NCBI GenBank assembly: GCA_022749755.1
Contig: CM040441.1
Location: 8,664,890-8,728,889 of the forward strand
DNA: 64,000 nt
Origin: Azadirachta indica
Lineage: Eukaryota > Streptophyta > Magnoliopsida > Sapindales > Meliaceae
Reading direction: 5' to 3'
How positions within the stretch are numbered: position 1 is the first letter of the stretch; each line of letters starts with the position of its first letter. The translations under genes and the position numbers were made by a program. This document shows, piece after piece, positions 34,261-46,731 of the stretch. Below the pieces are notes generated by a model. It worked only from the letters and a program-made list of their open reading frames with translations. It made no database searches and had not been told where the DNA came from.

Positions 34261-37200
34261 TCAAAATACACCCCGAAGACAAGTGCAGTCAAGTCCCAAG
34301 CAACGAAATATGTCAGAAAGAAATGAACTTTCTTGCTGAGGCTCACTGATTTGCTCCTGATCAGATCTGTCAATACTCCCAATTTTAGCAGTTGTTTCAC
34401 TCGAGCCATCCTCATGATGGAATTCATTGTGCAATGTCCTGCACTCTTCTTCAGTTGGTGGCTCCATATTTACAGTAAAGGTGTTGGGTGAGGAATTGTT
34501 TGAATGTGCATACACTGGACATACCCCACAATATTTCACCTTTACTGTTTGGGATTTTTCAAATCTGTCATTGTAGACGGAGAAATCAAATGAGACAGTA
34601 GTATGGTGGTCAACATCAAGTAGCCTAACATTGTTACATGGTGCAAATCCAAGTAGGATCATCCAATTCCTGCCAATGGTTACCTCAAAATCGAATGTCT
34701 TACTGATATCAGTCTTTTCTTCAAAATGATAGCTACATTTGACACCACAGAATTGCAAATAAAAATGAGTTTCTAATTGAGCACATAGAGCAAAACCAAT
34801 GAGGTGTGTTTTACAACAGTGTGGTGGCAGTTGAATGGTTATTGATGAACCGGAACATCGATTGCTGAACCATTCAGGAATATCTACTGCACATTCATCT
34901 AAAGATATTACGAATCCACTTGGTTCCTGTGACATGAAAATCATGATTAGTTTCTGATCTAAGGAGAAGAGAGAGAAAGAGGTAGAAAGTGAATTAACTA
35001 ATTACTTGCCTTTTCATACAGTAATGCAATTGCCATATGTTGAACTCGTAGTTGTAAATGTGCTGAAATGTTCCTTTTGTTTCCTATCAGTATTGGGCAA
35101 CCAAAAAAATAGTATTTTATTTTCTCCCCACAAAATGCATCGGAGCTTTGGTACAGTGTTTCCAGTAGCGATGCATCTAAACTTTCTAGACATTCCGGAA
35201 GCTCTGGCAATGATTTGAGCCGCCTACACCACCATGAATATAAACGCCTCAGCGATCGAGGCATCTCTGGTAGCAATTCAAGCATATTGCAATCGTCCAA
35301 GTGGAGTGACTTCAGCCGAGAAAGTTGCTTGATACTTGTAGGTAAACTCTCAAATGCATTTCTTCTTAGATATAGAAATTCCAAAGAAGACAGACTGCCA
35401 ATATCCTGAGGAATTTCTATTATACCACAGTCATCTACTATTAGCTGTCTCAATTTAGGTAAACCTGATAATGAAGGCAAACTGAGTCCTCTACAACCAT
35501 GAAAGTCAGCTTCTTCAATTTTTTTACGCAAGCGGATATTTCTCAACTCCAAACGGACAAGCCCTGTTAGAAGTTTTATTGAAGACGGCAACTCATTGAT
35601 CTCCAGATGCTCTAAGTAAAGATATTCTAAACTTTCCATTTGCTCCAAGATTTCGGGAAATCTCCCCAAATTTGAACAAAACGTAAGTTCAAACCAACGA
35701 AGAGATTTCAATTTACATATGTTTGTCGAAATACTCTTCAGCCCATGGCAATTTCTGATACTCAACTTTTCAAGACTTGTTAGTCTGCTGATTGATGAGA
35801 CAACTTCTTTTATTGCAATACAGTATAAATCTAATTCTATTACTTTTCCCGAAATCGGTGGAAACTCTCTGAGATCGCAGAAAGAGATCTCAATCTTTAT
35901 AGGAGATCTAAAATGAATGTCTGGGGGAAAAAAACTAAGACTTCGGCAGCCAGTTAAATGCAACAGACCAAGTTTGTTGAAATTCTGGATGGATGAGGGA
36001 ATGTGAGACAACCTTGGGCAATATGAAAGAATTATTCTCTCCAGCTGTGGGGTTTTCAGTGGGTTTGCAGGGATGCTACTGAGATAATCAAAGCCAAGGA
36101 GTTCAATAAATCTTAACTTAGGAAGTTCCTGCAATAATTAAAACGATAACAATTAAATAACTACACTAGAAAAAAATTAGCATCAATGAATTTGACAATT
36201 AACATCCAATAAATCAAACTATATTTTCAAGGATAATGCTATACCTTTTCTTCACAAAGATGTTCAAATTTTTCAATTTCATTGCAAGATAGGTGAAGCT
36301 CAATAAGATTCTTTGGAATAAAGTTCCTTGGCAATGTTTTTAATGGATATCCGTCCCAATGAAGATATCTCAATTCATCAGGAAGATAATCGAGGCCTTG
36401 AGGAAAATGCACTTTAGACCTTGAGGAAGGAAGATATCTCAATTGATCAGGAAGATGCACTCTAGACCTCCAAGAAGAATGATAATCAAGATCTTCATCA
36501 AGACCTGAACTAGGGGAAGACATATAAAATTTAAGATATTTAAGATTATCCATGTTGGCAAAAACGTTGGATTCAAGATGTATATATCTTATAGTGGACA
36601 AATTCAAGGATATGCTTCTGATGGAGTTCGTCCCCTGATCAAACAAAAAAAGAAAACAAAAGCAGATAAAGAGAGAGCATAAGATCCTCAAAACATAAAT
36701 AAAATCTATAAAATTCTTTCCAAGTACTGAAAATGAAATTTGCATGCATGATCTGATTCTGTAGCAAATAGTTATAAGATAAATGGAGTTGTAGATTACC
36801 TTACTTTTCTCAAGAACACGACAAACATCGTTATGATCCCACAACCTGCTGCGTTTTCCAGGCTCTTCTGGAGATTCTTCATAAACAAACTTTTGACCCA
36901 TTTCTTGCAACAAATCATGCATTCGCAGCTTCTTATCTGATCTTATTATGAGTGACTTTTCAACAAGGACATCTAGCCCATAACGCATAAAAAAACAATC
37001 ATCAAAAATTGTTATCACTCGATCTTCGTCATCTCCATTGAAGAAACATGCAATATCAAGAAATATATTCTTCACGTCCAATTCCAATTCCTCATAACTA
37101 ATTTTAAGTACGTCAAAAATATCAGGGGCAGAAATTTGTCCTAATTTGTGCAATGCATTTTCCCAATATAGTTTGCTTTTAAAACGAAGGGAGGAACCCA

Positions 37201-38554
37201 ACACTTTCAGAGCTAGCGGATTACCTTTTGCATAATCTAATACCTTCTGTGATAGCATCGTAAACTCCTGAGGGCAATGATTTTGTTTAAAAGCAAAATT
37301 ACAAAAGTGCTCAAGAGCTTCATGATCGTTCATTCCCGTAACTTCATATATGTTATCCACCCCGTATTTAGCAAGAACTTGTCTATCTCTTGTAGTGACA
37401 ATTATTCTACTTCCTAAACCGAATCGATCAATCCCTCCAACAAGACATTCTAATTGTCTAAACTTATTCACATCATCTAGAACGATAAAAACTTTCATGT
37501 GTCGAAGCCTATCCTTAGTATGTTGAGGTATATTGGGACCTCCTATTTCAATTTTTTCTTGTAATAGCTGAGAAAGAATTTGCTTCTGCAAATTTAATAA
37601 TCCGACTCCCTTTTCTGATTCTTCTCGAACATTTGCCATAAAGCATGCACTTTCAAATTCTTTAGAAACTTGCTTGAAAAGAGCTTCAGCTATGGTTGTT
37701 TTGCCTATGCCACCCATACCCCAAATTCCTACAATTCGAAAATCTGACAATCCCATGCACAATAGTGATTTAACTTCCTCAATTCGCCAATTTATTCCAA
37801 CCAGACCATTGAAATCAATTGAGACTGTTATATTTTGCAATTTCTTCAAAAAACATCATCAACAATCACATCTACAAGTTTTGCCTCAGGCCTAGCATAT
37901 GTGAAACCAAAACAAAATGTGTCAAAATGGACTAGGATGAAATGAGAAAAATGAAATATTTATTTCCTTTTCATTGCTTAATAAAGGACATAAATGATAA
38001 ATAATAAAAATTTCCATCTTTTTTTTTCGTTAATAATATATATTGAACGTTATCAAGATTAGATTAGTTACCTGATTTTTATGGATTCATGTCCAGATAG
38101 ATACGATGCTTCAGTTTAATACACTCCTCCATTTCTGAAGCCTTTCTGGCATCTCCTTGAATTTTTTCTCATGTTGAACAAAAGCATCGCTAAAACTTGC
38201 AGTCTGCTTCCGCACATCAGATGGATGAACATGATAGAAAACGGGTATAACAATTTGACCATGTGTTTTCTTGCAATCAAGAATTTTGACAAGTTCATCC
38301 AAGCACCATGTAGAATCAGCATAGTCTTTTGAAAAAATTATTATTGAAATCTTGGATCCTTCAATTATTGCATTCAAAAGATTAGTAGAAATCCTTTCCC
38401 CTTTATTAATACCTTCATCAATAAAAGCGTTTATTTTTTTTCGACATAAAGCAGCAAAGAGATGACTAGTAAAATTTTCACGAGTATCCTCCCCTCTAAA
38501 ACTAAGAAAAACATCATATTTGCAAGAAAAAGAAGAAGACGAAGATGAGGCCAT
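34261..38554 (-). pseudogene. TNL-E: TIR-NBS-LRR-C-JID receptor with two frameshifts
   Basis: Exons: 38554-38072 (TIR), 37891-36800 (NB-ARC), 36634-36245, 36128-35010 (LRR), 34926-34261 (C-JID). TIR has SFRGEDTRENF and STWCLDEL; NB-ARC has GMGGIGKTT, KVFIVLDDV, GSRIIVTTRD, GNPLALKVLGS and MHDLLQEMG; C-JID has VDIPEWFSNRCSGSSITIQLP. One extra base at about 38116 turns VLTEAS into VLN-stop, leaving a 147-residue TIR-only frame. Two extra bases at about 37855 shift the start of exon 2. From there to the end the frame is open. Exon 3 carries an internal duplication of about 60 bp. Intron 4 would use a GC donor (AAAAG|GCAAGT). The sister gene is TNL-H, 25 kb away. Confidence 0.87.
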
Positions 38555-39490
38555 GGAGGAAAATTTGAGATTTTGGGGGAGAGAGAGAGAAGCTTGAGAG
38601 TAGCCAAATGTAAGAACAAAAATTGTCAAGGAGCTTCTAACTCTTCCAACCAGACTTTCTTACTGCTATCATCTTTTTCTTTCGTGATTCCTAGAGCTTT
38701 CCCGAGTTTCCAACGAGTAACTATTGACAAGTCAAGAACAGAGACAACATAATAAATCAAATGAACAGAAGGTTGTTTCAATCAAAATAAGTCAAGTAAA
38801 TATAATGTAGGAAATGCTTAATTGGAGCCTTCTTCACATTGGACTTCCCCACCTAATTTAACTTTTCTTAGTGCTTTACATTAGATATCTTCTCCGATAA
38901 TCACTTTATTGACTTATCATAATTATGTTAATATAGAAAATATTATCAACAGACTAGAGGACAAGGAATGCGGCAGACAAGTGGCAGGCAATAAAAGGGA
39001 AAAAGAAAAGCTAGCATTAAAATACATGAGCCCACGTTTCTATGCAATCATAAAATAATTGAAGTTGAAAGAAGAACCTACAGAAATGTTGTAGTGAAAG
39101 AAATAATTGACGTCAAGAATGAGAAATTTTGAAGTAGAAAAGCAAAAGTTAAGGCATCCATCTGGTGTGAAAAGAAATGAGAACTGTGCTCTTTAACAGT
39201 GTAATCATGAAAAAATTATTAAAATACCGAAAAGCATTGGACAGAGTAAAAAGAATAAAGAAGAAAATACCTGTTCATCAACTAATTAATATGCAACAGT
39301 GAAGTGATTGATTCAAGGATAGGGAAATTTGAAAGTAGGAAAGAAGAATATCACAGCCACAAGGAAATTCTTTAATGTGAAGGAGCTAGCTAGCATTTGT
39401 TTTTCTCTCTGGAAATTTGGAAGTAGTTCTTCACTGGATCAGCCAATAATCCCAATACTTCCACACCTGCCTGCTGCAGCCTCGTCATGA
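38555..39490 (-). repeat. 5' flank of TNL-E ending in a relic TNL tail
   Basis: Alignable with the flanks of C and G1 (AAGTGGCAGGCAATAAAA at about 38980). At 39410-39490 the minus strand shows a short GSIGIIG-type tail relic of the kind seen at 21.6, 49.6 and 56.7 kb, marking the boundary with a lost upstream receptor. Confidence 0.5.
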
Positions 39491-39859
39491 TCATGTGAAT
39501 GAATTAATACAGAATGATTATCTCTTGTGTTCCTTGGAGTTTGTAATATGTGAAGAAATGCTGGCAAGCGCATGCAGGGTGAAGCCAATAATATTTTATT
39601 TATATGACCAGTTCATATTATAGGAATCAGACAAGAGGACTAAATCATATGGGAATTAACAATACATTTATAAGAAACAAATGAGAATCAAAACAAATTA
39701 ATCCTCAGAGAAGGGTAGAGAAATCCTGCTTGTGTAGGAAACTGGATTAAGCAAAATAACAACAAACTCCAAAGCCTAAGTAATACAATTATGCGTGTTA
39801 CAGAATAAATTCTTCTATTCTGTTAAATTGAGGCTATTTCTGTGGGCATTTTTGTCGAT

Positions 39860-41420
39860 AATTCTGTATTGGAAAAATGCCCTATACCCCCTCCGGTTTA
39901 ATCTAACCACTCGATAGTCTCCAAAGTTTAAAAAAATTAATAGGTTAAATTGAATTTTTTGGTGTTTTTACTAAAATAACCTTATATGATAGGATGAACT
40001 ATATGAGACATATAGTGGACCCATAAATACAAGTGGGTCCCAAAAGCTGTCATAATAAAAATTTAAAATGAGAAAATTACCTAGAATTCAAATTTTTGGA
40101 TATTTGCATACTTTTACTTCGTTATATTTATAAAATTTAAAATAATAAAACAAAGTGACAACCCATAACATTCTAAAAACAAACTTAAAAAAAAAGATAA
40201 ATTAAAGAGAGAATACTCATTATCCCTTCTTTTTAAGTTAATATTCTATTATTTTTATATTTGTTGATACTCTATCACTCTTATTTTTTTTATTTTATCT
40301 TTTAGTTGAATTAATTTATAAAATAATAAAATTAAAAATATTTAAAATATTAAAAAATAAAATTAAAATTTAAAGAGTAATAAAATATTAAAAAAATATA
40401 AGAGGTAATGGATATTAGCTAAAAACATTCTCCCTGAATTAAACAAAAGATAAATACCTAAGAATAAATTTAAAAAATAACTAATTAATGTATTAATAAA
40501 AAATGGATAACAAAAAATTACCAGCAAACCATTATTCTGTTTTTCCAAAAACCTTTTAAAGAACTGCAATTCCTATCGCGATCTCATGTCCTTTAACTGC
40601 AATCCATCCATTTATTAAATAATCCGAGCAATTCACATTTCAAAAACAATTATCATAGCACAATTAATTAAAAAATAAACTAATGATCATCCCCAATCTC
40701 ACATAACTTCAATCACTTTATACAATCCATTTAAAACGGCAAATGAATATTTACAAACAGATTGTAAAAACGAATAGTAATTTAAACTCACTTTCACTTA
40801 TCATTTTTCTGTTAAATTATAAAAAGGAAAAAGAAATATATATCAGCCAAAGACAACGGAGTAGCAGTAGCATCGATTTCCATACCTATTTATTTTCTCG
40901 TGAGAAAATCCCTGTCAAAAGCTTTCATTTTTTATTTTGATGGCAGATCGACGACGAGAACGGGATAGTTTGGGTTAGTAGTGAGAGTAAAAAGAGGAGA
41001 ATGAAGAGTGCACGACGGAGAGTTTAATTGCGGCGAAGAATTACAGTTACGGCGGAGTGTACGACGGCTATGGAGAAAGTGTAAGGAACAGAAAAGGGAG
41101 AAAAATGGTTGGGTGTAGTGAAAGTAAGGAGAGAAAGATGAAGAGTGTATGATGGAAAGTATGATTGTGGCGGAGTATACGGTGGCTGTGGAGGAAGCGG
41201 AAGGACAGAATCCGAAAAAAGATAGAACGCACAGAAAACTGAGAAAGAAAGAAGGAAAAATAAATTTAAGAATAAATAAATATTATTAATATTTTATACT
41301 CGTTTTTCTTGTAATTATTTGTTAACTTTTTCGATTTTATTTTTATTTTATTAAAGGACAAATTTAACTTTAAAAATAATATTAATTTCTTTAAACTGTT
41401 ATTTTAAATATATTTGTATA
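39860..41420. mobile_element. Possible non-autonomous transposon, AT-rich
   Basis: Starts GGAAAAATGCCCTATACCCC, a segment resembling 3.24 and 47.69 kb. The interior (40.95-41.24 kb) contains two related GC-richer halves, each with a GAGTGYAYGAYGG start and a GGCGGAGTRTACGRYGG core, set in A/T-only sequence. I could not define the other terminus or a target-site duplication. Confidence 0.3.
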
Positions 41421-42470
41421 AGATAATTTATTGTGTGGAGTACGAAATATAATGGACATGCGCATCTTTCTTTCTAATTGGATAGTTTTTCATCAATTTA
41501 ACAATAAAAATTTATTCACCTAACTCATAGTTGTGTGGTCTCATTATTTAATGGTAGTATTGGGCTTCTCATTCCCTGAACTCCATGGGTTAGGCTCAAA
41601 AAAGGAAGAAGTCCACTTTTCGTATTGGGCCATACATTATTAGAACAAAAAAAGCAAGCCCTTAACTACCGGCAACCCAATCTCCCCCAAGTCAGATCCT
41701 GTTGGGCCACTTAACTGGGCCTGTTAACCCCTCTGTATTTGTATATTTTTCTACAAAAATAATCACAAGGATCACTGTTGTTTGATTGTTTGGATTCCTC
41801 AAAGAAAAGTAGAGAAATTCTACAGGTACAAAGATTAAATTGCATTCACCAACAACCAACATTGAACCTCCATTTCTATCTCATAAATTTCTATGTTAAA
41901 CAAAAAGTGAATGTATTTTCTTTGCATACTTTCAAATCCTGACCAAAATAATCAGTTTTGCACCTTGAATGCAACTGTTCAATTGATCAATTGAAGCAAA
42001 GAGAACAGCCCCCCATTTATATAGAGCTGCATTTCGCAGAATTTCTTTGCTCAAAGTGATTCGAAAAAACGATAATAATATCATTGAATACCTGCTGGGA
42101 AACCTACCAATCTTAGAAAATATTGACAAGAGTGATATTAATTCCTAAAAGCAATTAGGCAGCAAATTAAACTTGCTTCTCCAAAGAATATCTGCATTCA
42201 CAGCATTTTTAACATCAAAATGAAATAATTAATTTAATTAAAGAAAGAGGTGAAGGTTCTTAATTGCTGCCTCACAAATTAAGCATACCTTACTCTTGTC
42301 TCCTTCGCTAATCAAATTAATGTCAATTCCCAAAGTGGTATTGGACTCGAAATGATGAACAAAAGAAATACAAACCTGAATAACAAAATTTGCAGCAATT
42401 AATTAATTAATTCAATTAGATTAAATTAAGATACAGAAACATAAATTAAATATTAGGACTAGGATTTGAC
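41421..42470. repeat. 3' flank of TNL-F, partly shared with 20720-21450
   Basis: The 41430-41960 part repeats blocks from 20.7-21.45 kb. The remainder is A/T-rich and without coding signal up to the TNL-F stop codon. Confidence 0.5.
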
Positions 42471-45400
42471 TTACATTATTATAAGAAAAGCGAGTAAGCG
42501 AACCGATCTTCTTCGAAAAATTGGAGGCGAAAAGAAACTTTTCTGCCCTCTGCAAATTTTGTTGGGATTTGGTTCTACTTCCTCATCGTCAGATCTGTTA
42601 ATAATACTTCCAGATATTCCAGTACTCATCTCGCCCTCATCGTGAAACTGAGTGAATTCTCGTTCAGTTGGTGGCACCAAATTTACAGTAAAGGTGTTGG
42701 GTGGGGACTCGTTCGGATGTGCATACACTGGACACACCCCACAACATTTCACCTTCACACTTTGGGATTTTTCAAATCCATTACACATGCTTTCTCTATT
42801 GTGGACGGAGAAATCAAATGAGACAGCAGTATGTTGGTCAATATCAGGTAGCCTATCATTGCTACAGGGTTCAAATCCAAGTATGATCTGATCCAAGTCG
42901 ACGGTTGTGACATAATTTATAGTCTTACTAATATCAGTCTTAATTTCAAAAGAGTACCTACATTCTACATCGAAAAATTGGCCACAAAAATCATAATCTT
43001 CTTCTAATCCAACGACAACACAAAGAACAAAACCGATGAAGCGTGTGCTACCACATTGCGATGGCAGTTGAATAGTTATTGATGATCCCAAACATCGATT
43101 GCTGAACCATTCAGGAATATCAACTGGACTTCCAGATAAAAAAAATTCGAATCCATCTGACATCTGTGATATGAAGATCACGATTAATTTCTGATGTGAG
43201 GAAAAAGGGGAGAGAGAGAGGTAGAAAGTGAATTAATTAGTACCTGTTCATACAGTGATGCAGTTGCCATATGTTGAATTCTTAGCTGTGAATCTGCCAA
43301 AATGTTGTTCGCTTTTTCCTCCAGTTTCGGGCAAATACAGAATACGTACGTTAGCCTGGCAGAGCCATTGGAGCTTTGAGATAGTGTTTCCAGTAGGGAT
43401 GCATCTAAACTTTCTAGACATTCCGGAAGCTCTGGCAATGATTCGAGCCGCTTGCAATTATTTGCAAGTAAATATCTTAGCGATCGAGGCAGCTCTGGTA
43501 GTGATTCAAGCATATTGCAATAGCACAACCAAAGTGATTTCAGCCGAGAAAGTTGCTTGATACTTGTAGGTAAACTCTCAAACTCATTTTCACTTAGATC
43601 TAGCTCTTCCAAAGAGGACAGACAGCCAATATCCTGAGGAATTTCTCTTAAATCACAACCACATAATGTTAGCCATCTTAATTCAGATAAACCTGATAAT
43701 GGAGACAGTAACAATCCTCTACAACCGTGAAAGTCAGCTTCTTCAGGTTCGTCTAAATCTATGATAGAGGACGGTATTGGATTAATGGCAAATTCATCTC
43801 CCATGATGAAATCAAAATTTTTAACTTTTCTAAGCGAGCGACAAAAATCCAACTTCAAATCTATAGGCCCTGTTAGAAGTTTTGTTAAAGACGGCAGCTC
43901 TCTAATCCTGGTCTGCTGGAAAGAAATATTTTTTAAACTTTCCATTTGCTCCAAGATTTCCGGAAATCTCTCAAAATTTGGACAGGATCGAAGTTCAAGC
44001 AAGAAAAGAGATTTCAATTTACATATGTTGGTCGAAATATTCTTTAACCTGTCGCAATCACTCAGACTCAACGTTTTAAGACGTGTCAGTCTGCTGATTG
44101 ACGAGGGAACTTGTTCTATTGCTGTAGCGGATAACGTCAGTTCTATTACATTTCCCGAAATCGGTGGAAACTCTGTGAGATTCATGCACTTAGATATTTC
44201 AATCTTTATAGGAGATCTAAAATGAATGTTTTTGGGAAAATAACTAAGACTTGGGCAGCCACTTAAATGCAACAGGCCGAGGTTGTTGAAATTCTGGATC
44301 GATGAGGGAATGTTGGACAACTTTTCACAACCTGAAAGAATCATTCTCTCCAAATTTGGGGTTTCTAATGGGTCTGGGATGCTACGGAGATAATCAGAGT
44401 GTCGGAGGTGGATAAATTTTAACTTGGGAGCTTCCTGTAACAATTAAAAAGAAAAAAATTAGCATCAATGAATTTGACAAATAATATTAAATGAATAAAA
44501 AAATATATATCCAGGCATCATGCTATACCTTTTTTCCTTCCCAAAGTTGTTCAATTTTTTTACTATAAGATAGGTTAAGTTCAATAAGATTCTCTGGAAT
44601 AAAATTTCTTGGCAATGTTCTCAACGGATATCCGTCCCAATAAAGATATCTCAGTTCATCATGAAGATATTCAAGACCTTGAGGAAGATGCACTTTGGAG
44701 CTCATATATGATTCATCAAATTTTGAAGGCATATAAAATTTAAGATATCTAAGATTATACATATCTGCAAAGACTTTGGAGTCTAGATGTATATCTCTTA
44801 TTTTGGACAAATTTAAGAATATGCCTTTGATTGAGTTGGTCCCCTAACCAAACAAAAAATCACACAAAGAAAGAGAGAGTATAAGATCCTCAAAACAAAA
44901 ATAAAATTTATAAAATTCTATGTATTGAAAATGTAATTTGCATGCATGATTTGATTCCCTATCAAACAATTATGAAGAAATAGAGCCGTTGATTACCTTA
45001 TTTTTCCTTAGAACATCATAAACATCCCTATGATGCCATAACCTGCTACGTTTTCCCGATTCTTCTGGAGATTCTTCATAAACAATTTTCTTACCCATTT
45101 CTTGCAGTAAATCGTGCATTTCAAGCTTCTTATGTGATCTTGTTATAAGTGACTTTTTAGCAAGGACATCTAGTCCATAATGCATCAAATAATAATCATC
45201 AAAAATTGAAATCACATTATCTTCGTCATTTCCTTTGAAGAAACATGCAATATCAAGAAATATATTTTTTACTTCCCATTATAGTTCGTCATAACTAATT
45301 TTAAGTACATCATAAATGTCAGAGGCAGAAATTCGTCCTAAGTTGTGCAATGCAGTTTCCCAGCCAAATTTGCTCTTACGACGAAGGAAGGAACCCAACA

Positions 45401-46731
45401 CCTTTAGAGCTAGTGGATTACCATTTGCATAATCCACAACCCTTTGTGAGAGCTCCGTAAACTCTTGAGGGCAATGATTTTGGCTAAATGCAAAATTACA
45501 AAAATGCTCAAGAGCTTCATTATCATTCATTCCCGTAACTTTGTATATCTGATCCACCCCATACTTATCAAGAACTTGTCTATCTCTTGTAGTGATAATT
45601 ATTCTGCTTCCTGGACCAAATCGATTAGTCCTTCCAATAAGACGTTCTAATTGCCCAAACTTATTCACATCATCCAGAACAATAAAAACTTTCATGTATC
45701 GAAGCCTATCCTTGGTATGCTGTGGTATATTTGGATCTTCTATTTCAATTTTTTCTTGTAACAGTTGAGAAAGAACTAGCTTTTGTAAATTTAATAATCC
45801 ATCCCTCTTTTCAGATTCTTCTCGAATATTTGCTATGAAGCATGCACCTTCAAATTCTTTGGAAATTATGCTGAAAAGAACTTCAGCTATGGTTGTTTTG
45901 CCTATGCCACCCATGCCCCAAATTCCTACAATTCGAAAATCCGACAATCCCATGCATAATAGCGATTTAACTTTTTTAATTCGCCAATTTATTCCAACCA
46001 GACCATTGGAGTCAGTTGAGACTGTTAAATCTTTTAATTTATTCAAAACATCCTTAACAATTGCATCTATAAGTTTTGCCTCAGGCCTAGCACATGTGAA
46101 GAGAAAAAAAAAAAATGGGTCAAAATTAACCAAGATTGAATGAGAAAAATAAAATATCTCTCTTTTTTTATTGCTTACTAAAGGACATAAATATTAAATA
46201 ATAAAAGTTTCCCTCATTTTTTCCCCTTAATCATATAATAAAAAATTACCTGATTCTCGTGGATTCATATCCAGATAAATAAGATGCTTCAGTTAATGCA
46301 GTCCTCCATTTCTGAACCTTTTCTGGCATCTTTTTAAGTTCCTTCTCGTGCTGAACAAAAGCGTCGCTAAAACTTGCAGTCTGTTTCCGAACATTAGATG
46401 GATGAATATGATAAAAAACTGGTATAACAGTTTGACCATGCATTTTTTTGCAATCAAGAATTTTGACAAGCTCGTCTAAGCACCATTTAGAATTTGCGTA
46501 ATTTTCTGAAAAAATAATTACTGAAATCTTCGATCCTTCAATTATTACATTTAAAATATCAGCACAAATTCTTTCTCCTTTATGAATACTTTCATCAATG
46601 AAGGTGTTTATTTTTTTTCGAGATAAACTAGCAAAGAGGTGACTAGTAAAATTTTCACGAGTATCCTCCCCTCGAAAACTAAGGAAAACATCGTATTTGC
46701 AAGAAAACGGAGAACATGAAGGTGAAGCCAT
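42471..46731 (-). pseudogene. TNL-F: full-length TNL with a single nonsense codon
   Basis: Exons: 46731-46250 (TIR), 46086-44997 (NB-ARC), 44843-44529, 44434-43244 (LRR), 43163-42471 (C-JID, acidic tail). All exon phases fit; the frame would be 1,257 codons. Motifs: SFRGEDTRENF, SKWCLDEL, GMGGIGKTT (residues about 219-227), KVFIVLDDV, GSRIIITTRD, GNPLALKVLGS, MHDLLQEMG, about thirteen LRRs, VDIPEWFSNRCLGSSITIQLP and CCGVCPVYAHPNESPPNTF. The only lesion I found is TAA at 45279-45281 (codon about 430), where the sisters have GAA in ISYDELEWE. This is one substitution, so an intact allele could exist. The tail (NRSDDEEVEP) differs from the RCLGLDCT tails of C, E and H. Confidence 0.88.
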
